A DNA stretch of 64,000 nucleotides. Origin: CAKXIK01 sp050947015. Lineage in GTDB: Bacteria > Bacillota > Clostridia > Oscillospirales > Acutalibacteraceae. The DNA lies in contig JBMNVT010000011.1 of NCBI GenBank assembly GCA_050947015.1, forward strand, positions 27,799-91,798, read 5' to 3'. The notes beneath the pieces are model-generated. The model saw nothing but the letters and a program-made list of their open reading frames with translations. It was not told where the DNA came from and did not search any database. Both the position numbers and the translations under genes were made by a program. Shown here in pieces: positions 42,090-51,215 of this stretch. The stretch's first letter is position 1, and every line of letters begins with the position of its first letter.

Positions 42090-42109
42090 TGTTGTTTGCA
42101 CCTCCTTGC

Positions 42110-42289
42110 TTATGCTTCGCTTACCTCGACCAAGTGGATAATTTTTGCCACCTTGCCTTTTGTCTGCGCGTTGTCGGGCTGCGTGGTGCAGTCTCCGACC
42201 TTGCGCAGGCCAAGAGAATGGGCGGTTGCAATCTGATCGTCTTTGCGGCCGATGAGGCTCTTTGCGAGTTTAATGTTAAGCTGTGCCAT
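42110..42289 (-). CDS. rpmD: 50S ribosomal protein L30
   Basis: 59 aa; MAQLNIKLAKSLIGRK start with GGAGG 9 nt upstream; an ATG 3 codons earlier touches the site and is rejected. ATAHSLGLRKVG is typical. Confidence 0.95.
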   Translation of the reverse strand: MAQLNIKLAKSLIGRKDDQIATAHSLGLRKVGDCTTQPDNAQTKGKVAKIIHLVEVSEA

Positions 42290-42307
42290 CAATTGCATCC
42301 TCCCTCA

Positions 42308-42808
42308 TTACAGAATATCGGAAACGGATTTGCCGCGGACAGCCGCGACTTCCTCTGCGGTGCGCAGGCGGGCAAGGCCCTCCATCGCTGCGCGAACGAC
42401 GTTGCACGGATTGTTGGAGCGCAGCGCTTTTGTGCGGATATCCTTAATTCCGGCAGCTTCAACCACTGCACGAACCGGGCCGCCGGCAATAACGCCGGTA
42501 CCGGGTGCGGCGGGTTTGAGCAGAACACGGCCGGCGCCGTAAGCACCGAGCACCTCGTGCGGGATCGTGGAACCGTTCAAAGAAACCTTAATCATGTTTT
42601 TCTTTGCGTCTTCGATTCCCTTGCGGATGGAATCCGGAACTTCGCCGGATTTTCCGATACCAAAGCCGACATTGCCGTTGCCGTCGCCGACAACAACCAG
42701 CGCGGCAAATTTAAAGATGCGGCCGCCCTTAACCGTTTTGGAAACGCGGTTAATGGCAACAACGCGCTCTTTCATTTCAGTTGCGGAAGCGTCATAACGA
42801 GTCGCCAA
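42308..42808 (-). CDS. rpsE: 30S ribosomal protein S5
   Basis: 166 aa; VVGDGNGNVGFGIGKSGEVP and PAAPGTGVIAGGPVRAV are the S5 signatures. Start codon is TTG at 42808 with GGAG 6 nt upstream. Involved in mRNA unwinding and decoding accuracy. Confidence 0.96.
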   Translation of the reverse strand: MATRYDASATEMKERVVAINRVSKTVKGGRIFKFAALVVVGDGNGNVGFGIGKSGEVPDSIRKGIEDAKKNMIKVSLNGSTIPHEVLGAYGAGRVLLKPAAPGTGVIAGGPVRAVVEAAGIKDIRTKALRSNNPCNVVRAAMEGLARLRTAEEVAAVRGKSVSDIL

Positions 42809-42825
42809 AGTTTACTCCTCCTTCA

Positions 42826-43185
42826 TCAGAACTTGAGGCCGCCCTCGCGGGCGCCTTCGGCCAGCTCTTTGACGCGGCCGTGATAGATATAGCCGCCGCG
42901 GTCAAAAACGACCTCGGTGATTCCTTTTTCGGCAGCAATCTTCGCGATCGCCGCGCCGACCTTGCGGGCAGCGTCCTTGTTTCCGCCGTTGCCTTCAAAA
43001 TCCTTGTCCAGCGAGGACGCCGCGCAAAGGGTAACTCCCTTAACGTCGTCGATCAGCTGGGCGTAAATGTTGTTGGTGGAGCGATAAACGTTCAGACGCG
43101 GACGTTCGGCCGTACCGCTGATCTTGCCGCGCACTCTTTTGTGGCGGTTCAGTCTGGCGATGTTCTTGTCAACCGTTTTCACCAT
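42826..43185 (-). CDS. rplR: 50S ribosomal protein L18
   Basis: 119 aa; binds 5S rRNA. RVRGKISGTAERPRLNVYRS and the end VKELAEGAREGGLKF are diagnostic. Confidence 0.96.
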   Translation of the reverse strand: MVKTVDKNIARLNRHKRVRGKISGTAERPRLNVYRSTNNIYAQLIDDVKGVTLCAASSLDKDFEGNGGNKDAARKVGAAIAKIAAEKGITEVVFDRGGYIYHGRVKELAEGAREGGLKF

Positions 43186-43204
43186 TGTGATTCACACTCC
43201 TTCA

Positions 43205-43753
43205 TTATTTCTTAGCGCCCTTACCGGCCTTGCCTTCCTTGCGGCGGATAACCTCGTCAGCGTACTTGATGCCCTTGCCCTTATAAGGCTCCGGCGGACG
43301 CTTTTCGCGGACTTCCGCAGCAAACTGGCCGACCTTCTGCTTGTCGGGACCGGAAATAATGATCTGGTTCGCGGTCGGGCAATCGATTTTAATATCGCCC
43401 GTTTCCTCCATGATCACCTGATGCGAATAACCAAGGTTCATCACGAGCTTGGTGCCCTGCTTCTGCACACGGTAACCAACGCCGTTGACATCCAGCGTCT
43501 TGGTAAAGGGTTTTACAACGCCTTCCACCATGTTGTGAATGATGGTGCGGGTAAGTCCGTGCAGCGAGCGGTTTTCCTTGGCATCATCGGGGCGGGTGAC
43601 AATGATCTCATTGCCTTCCACTTTCACGGTCATAGCCGGATGCACATTTTGTGTCAGAGTGCCCTTCGGGCCTTTGACAGTGATAACGTTGCCGTCGATT
43701 TTAACATCGACGCCAGCGGGAATATTTATCGGCTTTCTTCCAATTCGAGACAT
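43205..43753 (-). CDS. rplF: 50S ribosomal protein L6
   Basis: 182 aa; starts MSRIGRKPINIPAGV and contains RPPEPYKGKGIKYADE, the conserved rRNA-binding stretch. Near the GTPase-associated centre. Confidence 0.97.
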   Translation of the reverse strand: MSRIGRKPINIPAGVDVKIDGNVITVKGPKGTLTQNVHPAMTVKVEGNEIIVTRPDDAKENRSLHGLTRTIIHNMVEGVVKPFTKTLDVNGVGYRVQKQGTKLVMNLGYSHQVIMEETGDIKIDCPTANQIIISGPDKQKVGQFAAEVREKRPPEPYKGKGIKYADEVIRRKEGKAGKGAKK

Positions 43754-43769
43754 TCTTGCACCTCCTTAA

Positions 43770-44168
43770 TTACCAGATGAACGCCAGGACTTCGCCGCCG
43801 ACGTTCTGCTTGCGGGCCTCGCGATCGGTCATGATGCCCTTGGAAGTGGAGATCAGCGCAATGCCAAGCCCCTTCATTACCTTCGGCATATTCTCCACAT
43901 CGCTGTAAATGCGCAGGCCCGGTTTGGAAACTCTGCGCAGGCCGCTGATGACCGGGGTCTTGCCGGCGCCGTATTTGAGCGTGATATGAATCATGCCCTG
44001 CTTGCCGTCCTCGACGACGGTGTAGCTCTTGATATAGCCCTCATCAAGAAGGATCTGGGTGATCGCCTTCTTCATGTTCGAGGCGGGGACGTCCACGGTC
44101 TCGTGCTTCGCGGAATTCGCGTTGCGAATCCGGGTGAGCAGATCCGCGATGGTATCTGTAATCTGCAT
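43770..44168 (-). CDS. rpsH: 30S ribosomal protein S8
   Basis: 132 aa from ATG 44168 (MQITDTIADLLTRIRNA), with AAGGAGG upstream; a longer frame to 44264 runs through rpsZ and is rejected. Ends GGEVLAFIW. In E. coli S8 is the translational repressor of the spc operon. Confidence 0.97.
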   Translation of the reverse strand: MQITDTIADLLTRIRNANSAKHETVDVPASNMKKAITQILLDEGYIKSYTVVEDGKQGMIHITLKYGAGKTPVISGLRRVSKPGLRIYSDVENMPKVMKGLGIALISTSKGIMTDREARKQNVGGEVLAFIW

Positions 44169-44194
44169 GCCGTTTACCTCCTTCGCTTCGTCAT

Positions 44195-44380
44195 TTACCA
44201 GCTGGCTTTTTTCACGCCCGGAATCTCGCCCTTGTAAGCAAGCTCCCGGAAGCAAATGCGGCAAATGCCGAACTTGCGAAGATAGGCGTGCGGCCGACCG
44301 CAGATTTTGCAGCGGTTGTAAGCGCGCGTCGAATACTTCGGTTCGCGCTGCTGTTTGATTTTCATTGATGTTTTGGCCAC
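44195..44380 (-). CDS. rpsZ: 30S ribosomal protein S14 type Z
   Basis: 61 aa zinc-binding form: C-x2-C in CKICGR and C-x2-C in CRICFR. Start codon is GTG at 44380 with GGAGG 7 nt upstream. The zinc-dependent S14 is the main form in Firmicutes. Confidence 0.97.
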   Translation of the reverse strand: MAKTSMKIKQQREPKYSTRAYNRCKICGRPHAYLRKFGICRICFRELAYKGEIPGVKKASW

Positions 44381-44392
44381 AACAATCCCTCC

Positions 44393-44932
44393 TTACTTCA
44401 CAAACGGGGCGCCCATCAGCGTAAGCAGCTCGCGGGCTTCCTCGTCGGTATTTGCGGTTGTTACAAAGCAGATGTCCATGCCGCGGACCGTGTCGATCTT
44501 ATCGTAATCGATCTCCGGAAAGATCAACTGCTCTTTGACGCCGACGCAATAATTGCCGCGGCCATCAAAAGAATTTGCGCTGATGCCGCGGAAGTCGCGG
44601 ACACGGGGAAGCGCTACGTTGAAGAAGCGGTCAATGAATTCGTACATTCTTTCGCCGCGCAGAGTAACCTTCACGCCGATCGGCATGCCTTCACGCAGCT
44701 TAAAGTTTGCAACGGATTTCTTCGCTTTGCAAACGATCGGGCGCTGGCCGGTAATCGCAGCGAGGTCAGTCATGATGGAATCGATGACCTTGGCGTTTTC
44801 GCGGGCCTCGCCGGCGCCAACATTGATAACCACCTTGTCGATTTTCGGAATCTGCATGACGCTCTTGTATCCAAACTTCTTCATCAAGGCGGGCGCTACT
44901 TCACTTTTATAAGTTTCCTTCAGTGTTGCCAT
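44393..44932 (-). CDS. rplE: 50S ribosomal protein L5
   Basis: 179 aa from ATG 44932 (MATLKETYKSEV), GGAGG upstream; the frame is open to 44965 but without a better site. Binds 5S rRNA; LREGMPIGVKVTLRG and GRGNYCVGVKEQLIFPEID are conserved. Confidence 0.97.
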   Translation of the reverse strand: MATLKETYKSEVAPALMKKFGYKSVMQIPKIDKVVINVGAGEARENAKVIDSIMTDLAAITGQRPIVCKAKKSVANFKLREGMPIGVKVTLRGERMYEFIDRFFNVALPRVRDFRGISANSFDGRGNYCVGVKEQLIFPEIDYDKIDTVRGMDICFVTTANTDEEARELLTLMGAPFVK

Positions 44933-44946
44933 CTTCGTCCCTCCTC

Positions 44947-45264
44947 TTAGAATGTTTCGCCGCATTTTTTGCAGACGCGGAGCTTGGAGCCGTCCTCGGC
45001 GACCTTATGGCCGGTGCGGACCGCAGCGCTGCATTTCGGGCAAACGACCTGAACCTTGCAGGCGTACATGGCGCCCTCAGTCTTAATGATGCCGCCTTCC
45101 TGACCCATCTGGCGCGGTTTCACATGCTTGGAAACCATGTTCACGCCTTCGATGATCAGCTTGCCCTCTTTCGGGCTGACAGCGACAACTTTGCCCTGCT
45201 TGCCTTTTTCTTCGCCGCTGAGAACCTTAACGGTATCTCCGGTTTTCACATGAACCTTATTCAT
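44947..45264 (-). CDS. rplX: 50S ribosomal protein L24
   Basis: 105 aa KOW-domain protein; KTGDTVKVLSGEEKGKQG at the start and a zinc-ribbon-like CPKC...CKKC at the end, a feature of the Gram-positive form. Assembly initiator of the 50S subunit. Confidence 0.96.
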   Translation of the reverse strand: MNKVHVKTGDTVKVLSGEEKGKQGKVVAVSPKEGKLIIEGVNMVSKHVKPRQMGQEGGIIKTEGAMYACKVQVVCPKCSAAVRTGHKVAEDGSKLRVCKKCGETF

Positions 45265-45279
45265 ATTCTGGGCACCTCC

Positions 45280-45648
45280 TTAAAGCACTTCGGGAGCAAG
45301 GGACAGGATCTTGAGATAATCCTTGTCACGAAGCTCGCGGGCCACCGGCCCAAAGATGCGGGTGCCGCGCGGATTCTTGTCATCACGAATGAGGACAGCC
45401 GCGTTTTCGTCAAAACGGATATACGTTCCGTCATCACGGCGAACGCCGGATGCCGTGCGGACGATAACCGCCTTGACCACTTCGCCTTTTTTCACGGTGC
45501 CGCCCGGTGCCGCCTTTTTCACGGAGCACACGATTACGTCACCAATATTGCCATACCTTCTGCCTGAGCCGCCAAGGACGCGGATGCACATGAGCTGTTT
45601 CGCGCCGGTGTTGTCGGCCACATTAAGCAAGGTCTGCTGCTGTATCAC
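45280..45648 (-). CDS. rplN: 50S ribosomal protein L14
   Basis: 122 aa, starting at GTG 45648 (MIQQQTLLNVADNTGAK) with GGAGG 8 nt upstream; this gives exactly the standard length. The upstream extension to 45669 is rejected. Confidence 0.97.
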   Translation of the reverse strand: MIQQQTLLNVADNTGAKQLMCIRVLGGSGRRYGNIGDVIVCSVKKAAPGGTVKKGEVVKAVIVRTASGVRRDDGTYIRFDENAAVLIRDDKNPRGTRIFGPVARELRDKDYLKILSLAPEVL

Positions 45649-45677
45649 AGTGCGTTCCTCCTTTGCCAAGAGCCGAA

Positions 45678-45935
45678 TTATTTCGCTCTTTCGATAATTT
45701 CAACAAGACGCCATCTTTTTTCCTTGGAAAGCGGACGGGTCTCCATCACGCGGACGCGGTCACCGATATTGCACTCGTTGTTTTCGTCATGTGCCTTCAG
45801 CTTCACGGTGCGTTTCACGATCTTATTGTAAAGCGGATGCTTCACGTTGTCTTCAATTGCAACGACGATGGTTTTATCCATTTTGTTGCTGACCACACGG
45901 CCAACCTCGTTTTTACGGTTGTTTCTGTTGTTCAC
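45678..45935 (-). CDS. rpsQ: 30S ribosomal protein S17
   Basis: 85 aa OB-fold rRNA-binding protein; GRVVSNKMDKTIVVAIE and GDRVRVMETRPLSKEKRW. Start codon GTG at 45935 with GGAGG 8 nt upstream. Confidence 0.97.
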   Translation of the reverse strand: MNNRNNRKNEVGRVVSNKMDKTIVVAIEDNVKHPLYNKIVKRTVKLKAHDENNECNIGDRVRVMETRPLSKEKRWRLVEIIERAK

Positions 45936-45953
45936 AGCTTAATCCTCCCTTCG

Positions 45954-46154
45954 TTACGCCTGAGCGTCGTCAGACATTTCGTTCAAAATTGTTTTGACAC
46001 GGGCAATGTCTTTTTTAACGGCGCTGATGCGCATGGGGTTATCGAGCTGGTTAATGGCGTGCTGAAAACGCAGGTTGAAAAGCTCGGCCTTGAGGTCCTG
46101 AAGCTTTTTCTCAAGCTCTGCTGCGGTCATTTCTCTGATCTCTGAGGCCTTCAT
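45954..46154 (-). CDS. rpmC: 50S ribosomal protein L29
   Basis: 66 aa, helical; LKAELFNLRFQHAINQLDNP is diagnostic. Its start overlaps the rplP stop by 4 nt (ATGA). Confidence 0.97.
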   Translation of the reverse strand: MKASEIREMTAAELEKKLQDLKAELFNLRFQHAINQLDNPMRISAVKKDIARVKTILNEMSDDAQA

Positions 46155-46585
46155 TCTTGCTCACCACCCGTTTCCTGGTCATTTTTGCGAACAAACTTGC
46201 ACTTGATCGGCAGCTTGTTTGCGGCAAGGCGGAGCGCTTCTCTTGCGACGGATTCATCAATACCGCCGATTTCAAACATCACTCTGCCGGGTTTTACAAC
46301 AGCCACCCAGTATTCGGGCGAGCCTTTACCGGAACCCATTCGGGTCTCAGCCGGTTTCTCGGTGATCGGCTTATCCGGGAAAATTTTGATCCAAACCTGA
46401 CCGCCACGTTTGATGTAACGGGTCATGGCGATACGGGCCGCCTCAATCTGGTTGGAGGTGATCCATGCGGGCTCCAGGGCCTGAAGACCGAAATCACCGT
46501 AATTGACAACATTACCGCGGGTTGCTTTACCGGTCAGACGGCCTCTGTGAACTCTGCGGTATTTTACGCGCTTCGGCAGTAACAT
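46151..46585 (-). CDS. rplP: 50S ribosomal protein L16
   Basis: 144 aa from ATG 46585 (MLLPKRVKYRRVHRG), overlapping the rpsC stop by one base (TAATG). Contains KPITEKPAETRMGSGKGSPE. Binds near the A-site tRNA elbow. Confidence 0.97.
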   Translation of the reverse strand: MLLPKRVKYRRVHRGRLTGKATRGNVVNYGDFGLQALEPAWITSNQIEAARIAMTRYIKRGGQVWIKIFPDKPITEKPAETRMGSGKGSPEYWVAVVKPGRVMFEIGGIDESVAREALRLAANKLPIKCKFVRKNDQETGGEQE

Positions 46586-47265
46586 TACCGGTTGCCTCCT
46601 TCCTTGCGGGGCTGCTTGCGGGCTGCATCCTGCAGAACCTCGCCGCGATAGATCCACGTTTTGACGCCGACGCGGCCATAGGTGGTCTTCGCCTCTGCAA
46701 AGCCGTAATCGATATCGGCACGCAGGGTCTGCAGCGGAATGGTGCCCTCGTGATACTGTTCGGTGCGGGCAATTTCCGCGCCGCCCAGACGGCCGGAAAC
46801 CTGAATTTTAATACCCTTGACGCCAAGCTTCATGGCGCGTCCGATGGACTGCTTCATGGCGCGGCGGAAGGAGATGCGCTTTTCGAGCTGCTGTGCAACG
46901 CTTTCAGCAACGAGCTGAGCGTTGGTGTCGGGGTTTTTCACCTCGACAATATCAATGCTGACCGGCTGGCCGAGCAGCTTTGCGCAGTCCGCGCTGAGCT
47001 TTTCAATCTCGGAGCCGCCGCGGCCGATGACCATGCCCGGCTTTGCGCAGTGAATGTGAACGCGAACCTTCGTTGCGGCGGAGGCGCTGCGCTCGATTTC
47101 GATCTTCGGCACACCGGCGTCGTAGAGCTTGTTCTTCAGCTCGCGGCGCAGCTTGTAATCTTCCACAAGCGTGTTGCCAAAATCTTTCTTGCCCGCGAAC
47201 CAGCGGGAATCCCAGTCCTGAATAACGCCGACGCGAAGGCCGTGCGGATTAACTTTCTGGCCCAT
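46585..47265 (-). CDS. rpsC: 30S ribosomal protein S3
   Basis: 226 aa; KH domain with GMVIGRGGSEIEKL and the mRNA-entry helicase residues. Starts MGQKVNPHGLRVGVIQDW. Confidence 0.97.
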   Translation of the reverse strand: MGQKVNPHGLRVGVIQDWDSRWFAGKKDFGNTLVEDYKLRRELKNKLYDAGVPKIEIERSASAATKVRVHIHCAKPGMVIGRGGSEIEKLSADCAKLLGQPVSIDIVEVKNPDTNAQLVAESVAQQLEKRISFRRAMKQSIGRAMKLGVKGIKIQVSGRLGGAEIARTEQYHEGTIPLQTLRADIDYGFAEAKTTYGRVGVKTWIYRGEVLQDAARKQPRKEGGNR

Positions 47266-47283
47266 AATTTACCTCCTCCTCAC

Positions 47284-47619
47284 TTATTCTGCTTCCTTGA
47301 GCACCATGGTCACGTGCGAAGTCTTTTTGTGAATCGCAAACGCGCGGCCCTGCGCTCTCGGACGGATCCTCTTGAGGATGGGGCCCTGGCATACGAAGCA
47401 TTCTGCGACATATAACTTGGCAACATCCATATTGTTGTTGTTCTGAGCATTCGCCACGGCCGAATCGAGCAGCTTAATCAGATACTCGCAGCCGGCCTTG
47501 GGGGTATGCTTCAGGATAGCCTTAGCCTTGTCGACCGGCTGCTTGCGGATCAGGTCAAGCAGGATCGTAATTTTGCGGGGAGAAATGCGGGCGTAATTGA
47601 GTTGTGCCCTTGCTTCCAT
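47284..47619 (-). CDS. rplV: 50S ribosomal protein L22
   Basis: 111 aa from ATG 47619 (MEARAQLNYARISPRK), AAGGAG 8 nt upstream. The hairpin that lines the exit tunnel (KRIRPRAQGRAFAIHKKTSH) shows no obvious macrolide-type duplication. Confidence 0.97.
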   Translation of the reverse strand: MEARAQLNYARISPRKITILLDLIRKQPVDKAKAILKHTPKAGCEYLIKLLDSAVANAQNNNNMDVAKLYVAECFVCQGPILKRIRPRAQGRAFAIHKKTSHVTMVLKEAE

Positions 47620-47643
47620 GCTATACACTCCTTTCAGCCGTAC

Positions 47644-47922
47644 TTATTTCGAGCCGGTGGTTTTTGCGCCGGCGTGACCGCGGAAGGTTCTGGTCGGGGC
47701 AAACTCGCCGAGCTTGTGGCCAACCATATCCTCGGTCACATAAACCGGGACATGCTTGCGGCCGTCGTGGACCGCAATCGTATGACCGACGAAATCCGGG
47801 AAGATGGTGGAAGAACGGCTCCACGTCTTTACGATTTTCTTTTCGCCGGCAGCATTCATTTCCTGAATCCTTTTGAAGAGCACAGGCTGTACAAAAGGAC
47901 CCTTTTTCACGCTTCTACCCAT
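47644..47922 (-). CDS. rpsS: 30S ribosomal protein S19
   Basis: 92 aa; MGRSVKKGPFVQPVLFKR and FVGHTIAVHDGRKHVPVYV. Head protein near the A-site finger. Confidence 0.97.
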   Translation of the reverse strand: MGRSVKKGPFVQPVLFKRIQEMNAAGEKKIVKTWSRSSTIFPDFVGHTIAVHDGRKHVPVYVTEDMVGHKLGEFAPTRTFRGHAGAKTTGSK

Positions 47923-47949
47923 TGTGTGTTAAGCTCCTTTCTTACCGCC

Positions 47950-48783
47950 TTACTTGCCGTTTCTGCGTTTGACGATCATCTTGTCGGAACGGTTATGCTT
48001 CGCGCGGGTCTTGTAACCCATTGCAGGTTTACCCCACGGAGTAACCGGGCCGGGACGACCAACAGGAGCTTTACCCTCACCACCGCCGTGCGGGTGGTCG
48101 TTCGGGTTCATGACAGAACCGCGAACCGTCGGGCGCCAGCCCATGTTGCGCTTGCGGCCGGCCTTGCCGATCTTGACGTTTTCGTGATCGATATTGCTGA
48201 CCTGACCGATGGTCGCCATGCACTCGGCAGGAACGTTGCGCAGCTCGCCGGAAGGCAGTCTGAGCAGCGCCAGACCGTTTTCCTTTGCCATCAGCTGAGC
48301 CATGTTGCCGGCTGCACGGGCAAGCTGTGCGCCCTTGCCGGGGTAAAGCTCAACGTTGTGGATAAAGGTACCGACCGGGATGTTCACGAGCGGCAGCGCG
48401 TTGCCGGGCTTAATGTCGGCGCCTGCGCCGGAGACGATCGTGTCGCCGACCTTCAGGTCCTGCGGAGCAACGATGTATCTCTTTTCGCCGTCTTCGTACT
48501 GAACCAGCGCAATAAACGCCGAACGGTTCGGATCGTATTCAATGGTCAGAACGGTTGCCGGAATGTCGGCCTTCTGGCGTTTGAAATCGATGATGCGGTA
48601 TTTTTTACGGTTTCCGCCGCCGCGGTGGCGAACGGTGATGCGGCCGTAGCTGTTGCGGCCGGCGTTTTTGGAAAGCGGAGCGAGCAGGCTCTTTTCGGGG
48701 CCGTTCTTGCTCAGCTTGGAATAATCGGTGACCGACATGTTGCGGCGGGCGTTGGTTGTCGGTTTGTATACTGTAATCGGCAT
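47950..48783 (-). CDS. rplB: 50S ribosomal protein L2
   Basis: 277 aa; essential for subunit association and peptidyl transfer. RGSVMNPNDHPHGGGEGK holds the conserved His near the active site. Confidence 0.98.
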   Translation of the reverse strand: MPITVYKPTTNARRNMSVTDYSKLSKNGPEKSLLAPLSKNAGRNSYGRITVRHRGGGNRKKYRIIDFKRQKADIPATVLTIEYDPNRSAFIALVQYEDGEKRYIVAPQDLKVGDTIVSGAGADIKPGNALPLVNIPVGTFIHNVELYPGKGAQLARAAGNMAQLMAKENGLALLRLPSGELRNVPAECMATIGQVSNIDHENVKIGKAGRKRNMGWRPTVRGSVMNPNDHPHGGGEGKAPVGRPGPVTPWGKPAMGYKTRAKHNRSDKMIVKRRNGK

Positions 48784-48864
48784 TTTGGTTTCACACTCCT
48801 CATGATGGCTTTGCGGGGCTCATGCCCAAGCCCCATACGCTGCCCCCTGCTCAGTTTTGCAGGA

Positions 48865-49158
48865 TTACATCATGCCCTCGAAGAATTCGATGGACTTGCT
48901 GTCTTCAGTCAACGTCACAATGGCCTTTTTCCACGAAGGAGTGTAACCCTCGAAGCGGCCCTGACGGCGCATGCGGCCTCTGACGTGCATCGTGTTGACC
49001 TTTGCCACCTTGACGCCGTCGAACACCTCGGCAATTGCTTTGGCAATCTCGATTTTGTTGGCGTTTTTGGCAACCTCAAAGGTGTACTTTTTCTGCTGAG
49101 CGCCAGCCATGCTGCGTTCGGTGATGACCGGGCGAATAATAATGTCGTGTGCCGTCAT
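48865..49158 (-). CDS. rplW: 50S ribosomal protein L23
   Basis: 97 aa; sits at the tunnel exit, docking trigger factor and SRP. IIIRPVITERSM start. Overlaps the rplD stop by 4 nt; an 81-nt spacer before rplB holds nothing notable. Confidence 0.96.
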   Translation of the reverse strand: MTAHDIIIRPVITERSMAGAQQKKYTFEVAKNANKIEIAKAIAEVFDGVKVAKVNTMHVRGRMRRQGRFEGYTPSWKKAIVTLTEDSKSIEFFEGMM

Positions 49159-49781
49159 TCTGCGTACACCTCCTCAATCTGTGCAACCGCATCCTTGACG
49201 ACGATGAACTTGTCGGCGTTGAGGATGTCGTAAACATTCAGCGTGTTGACCATAGCGGTTTTGACGCCCGGAATGTTTGCTGCGGATTTAATCGCCTTTT
49301 TGTCATTTTCAGCAAGAACGATCAGCGCTTTTTTCTCGGCGCCGACGGCGCTGAGCATTGCGGCAACCGCCTTGGTGGAGAAGCTCTCCAGCGTCAGCGC
49401 GTCGAGCACGATCAGATCGTTCTCTTTCGCCTTGGCGGAAAAAGCGGATTTCAAAGCCAGACGGCGCACCTTCTTATTGAGGGTGTAGCGATAGCTGCGG
49501 GGCTTCGGGGCAAACACGATACCGCCGTGCGTCCACTGCGGAGCGCGGGTGGAACCCTGGCGGGCGTGGCCGGTGCCCTTCTGTCTCCAGGGCTTTCTGC
49601 CGCCGCCGGAAACTTCGGCGCGGGTCAGAGCCGACTGGGTGCCCTGGCGCTGATTGGCCAGATAATTGACAACAACGTCGTGCATAACGGCGGTGTTGGG
49701 CTCGATTCCGAAAATGGCTTCGGAAAGATCAATGGAACCGACTTTTTTGCCGGTCATATCGACAACTTGAACATTAGGCAT
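49155..49781 (-). CDS. rplD: 50S ribosomal protein L4
   Basis: 208 aa; the tunnel loop contains GGGRKPWRQKGTGHARQGS, no obvious macrolide-resistance change. In E. coli L4 represses the S10 operon through its leader; the long leader here would allow something similar, but the E. coli structure is not conserved in Gram-positives. Confidence 0.97.
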   Translation of the reverse strand: MPNVQVVDMTGKKVGSIDLSEAIFGIEPNTAVMHDVVVNYLANQRQGTQSALTRAEVSGGGRKPWRQKGTGHARQGSTRAPQWTHGGIVFAPKPRSYRYTLNKKVRRLALKSAFSAKAKENDLIVLDALTLESFSTKAVAAMLSAVGAEKKALIVLAENDKKAIKSAANIPGVKTAMVNTLNVYDILNADKFIVVKDAVAQIEEVYAE

Positions 49782-49798
49782 TTCGTTTCCTCCTTCCC

Positions 49799-50497
49799 TT
49801 ACGCCTTCTTGACGCTTTCGCGGATGACAACCAGGCCCTTGTTCGGTCCGGGAACGGCGCCTTTGATGGCGATGAGGTTGTTTTCCGCATCAATCTTGGC
49901 GACCGTCAGGTTCTGCACGGTGACCTTTTCGGCACCGAGGTGACCTGCCATTTTTCTGCCCTTGAACACGCGGGACGGATCGGAGCACGATCCGATGGAA
50001 CCGCCGTGACGGGCAACAGGGCCGGAACCGTGGGTTTCCTTCAGCCGCTGGAAGTTCCAGCGCTTAATAACGCCCGCGTAACCTTTACCTTTGCTGGTGC
50101 CGCTCACGTCGACCTTGTCGCCGACGGCGAACGTGTCTGCCTTGATGACATCGCCGACGTTGATCTCGGAGATATCGTCAAAACGGAACTCGCGCAGGCT
50201 CTTCTTGGGGGCGACGTCGCTCTTGGCAAAATGGCCGAGCAGCGGCATCGTCACATTGACGGGCTTGTCCTGGAATTTTTCGCTGCGCTTTCTGGCGCCT
50301 TTGCCGGTGCCATTCTGGTTTTTCAGCTTAATGTCGCCAAAACCGAGCTGCACGGCATCGTAACCGTCGTTTTCCACCGTCTTCTTCTGCGTAACAACGC
50401 AGGGGCCGGCTTCCACAACGGTGACCGGGATGACGTTTCCCTTTTCGTCGAAGATCTGCGTCATGCCAATCTTCTTGCCGATGATACCTTTTTGCAT
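49799..50497 (-). CDS. rplC: 50S ribosomal protein L3
   Basis: 232 aa; MQKGIIGKKIGMTQIFDEKG start and the loop reaching the peptidyl transferase centre (HGGSIGSCSDPSRVFKGRKM). AAGGAGG before the ATG. 84-nt spacer to rpsJ. Confidence 0.97.
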   Translation of the reverse strand: MQKGIIGKKIGMTQIFDEKGNVIPVTVVEAGPCVVTQKKTVENDGYDAVQLGFGDIKLKNQNGTGKGARKRSEKFQDKPVNVTMPLLGHFAKSDVAPKKSLREFRFDDISEINVGDVIKADTFAVGDKVDVSGTSKGKGYAGVIKRWNFQRLKETHGSGPVARHGGSIGSCSDPSRVFKGRKMAGHLGAEKVTVQNLTVAKIDAENNLIAIKGAVPGPNKGLVVIRESVKKA

Positions 50498-50581
50498 TTT
50501 GTTTCCTCCTTGCAGGTTATTGGTTGGCGCTTGCCAACATGACCCCAGCCGTCCGGTAGGTTTACATCAAACGCACAAGCC

Positions 50582-50893
50582 TTACAGCTTGATCTCGATG
50601 TCAACGCCGGCGGGGAGCTCGAGGCCCATCAAAGCCTCGACCGTCTTGTTCGACGGTCTGAGAATATCGATCAGTCTCTTGTGGGTTCTCATCTCGAACT
50701 GCTCGCGGCTGTCCTTGTACTTATGCACAGCGCGCAGAATCGTGATGATCTGCTTTTCGGTGGGGAGCGGAACCGGACCCGACACGCGGGCGCCCGTGCG
50801 CTTCGCCGTTGCTACGATCTTTTCGGCCGACTGATCGACCAGCTGATGATCGTACCCTTTGATTCTGATTCTGATTTTCTCTTTGACTGCCAC
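50582..50893 (-). CDS. rpsJ: 30S ribosomal protein S10 (NusE)
   Basis: 103 aa from GTG 50893 (MAVKEKIRIRIKGYDHQ), GGAGG 8 nt upstream; longer frames to 50992 are rejected. Also the antitermination factor NusE. First gene of the 31-gene S10-spc-alpha run. Confidence 0.97.
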   Translation of the reverse strand: MAVKEKIRIRIKGYDHQLVDQSAEKIVATAKRTGARVSGPVPLPTEKQIITILRAVHKYKDSREQFEMRTHKRLIDILRPSNKTVEALMGLELPAGVDIEIKL

Positions 50894-51186
50894 ATGAATC
50901 GCCTCCTTAATAATAGTTGGCGGGCGGCGTGTTTGAAAAACCTTACACTGTTCCGGGTGTTTCCACCCTAAACATTGAAAAACCGGATTCACTTTTTAAG
51001 GAAAAGCAAAATCCGGGTGGCATTCATCACGTCAGGCGCGCAGAGCAAGCCCCTGTTTACACAGAGCAGGCCTGTGTGCCGAATATTTTTCGCCCGGTTT
51101 GAAATCGGACATACTCCACGGAAAAACCGGCTGAACCAGCCGCAACCTCCCGCTTCAACGCATATCTTGTGCAGTCACGCTTGATT
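50894..51186 (-). other. Leader of the S10 operon
   Basis: About 285 nt from the predicted start to rpsJ. Contains a small stem (CGGCT-GAACC-AGCCG near 51130-51144) and no ORF I can support. Long enough for regulation by a ribosomal protein or NusB/NusE antitermination; none is recognisable. Confidence 0.4.
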
Positions 51187-51215
51187 ATAATACCATTTTC
51201 CCGTACCGAATGCAA
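51187..51215 (-). promoter_or_regulatory. S10 operon promoter
   Basis: Minus-strand TTGCAT (51215-51210), 17-nt spacer, TATTAT (51192-51187); an overlapping TATAAT at 51189-51184 would give a 20-nt spacer. Confidence 0.65.
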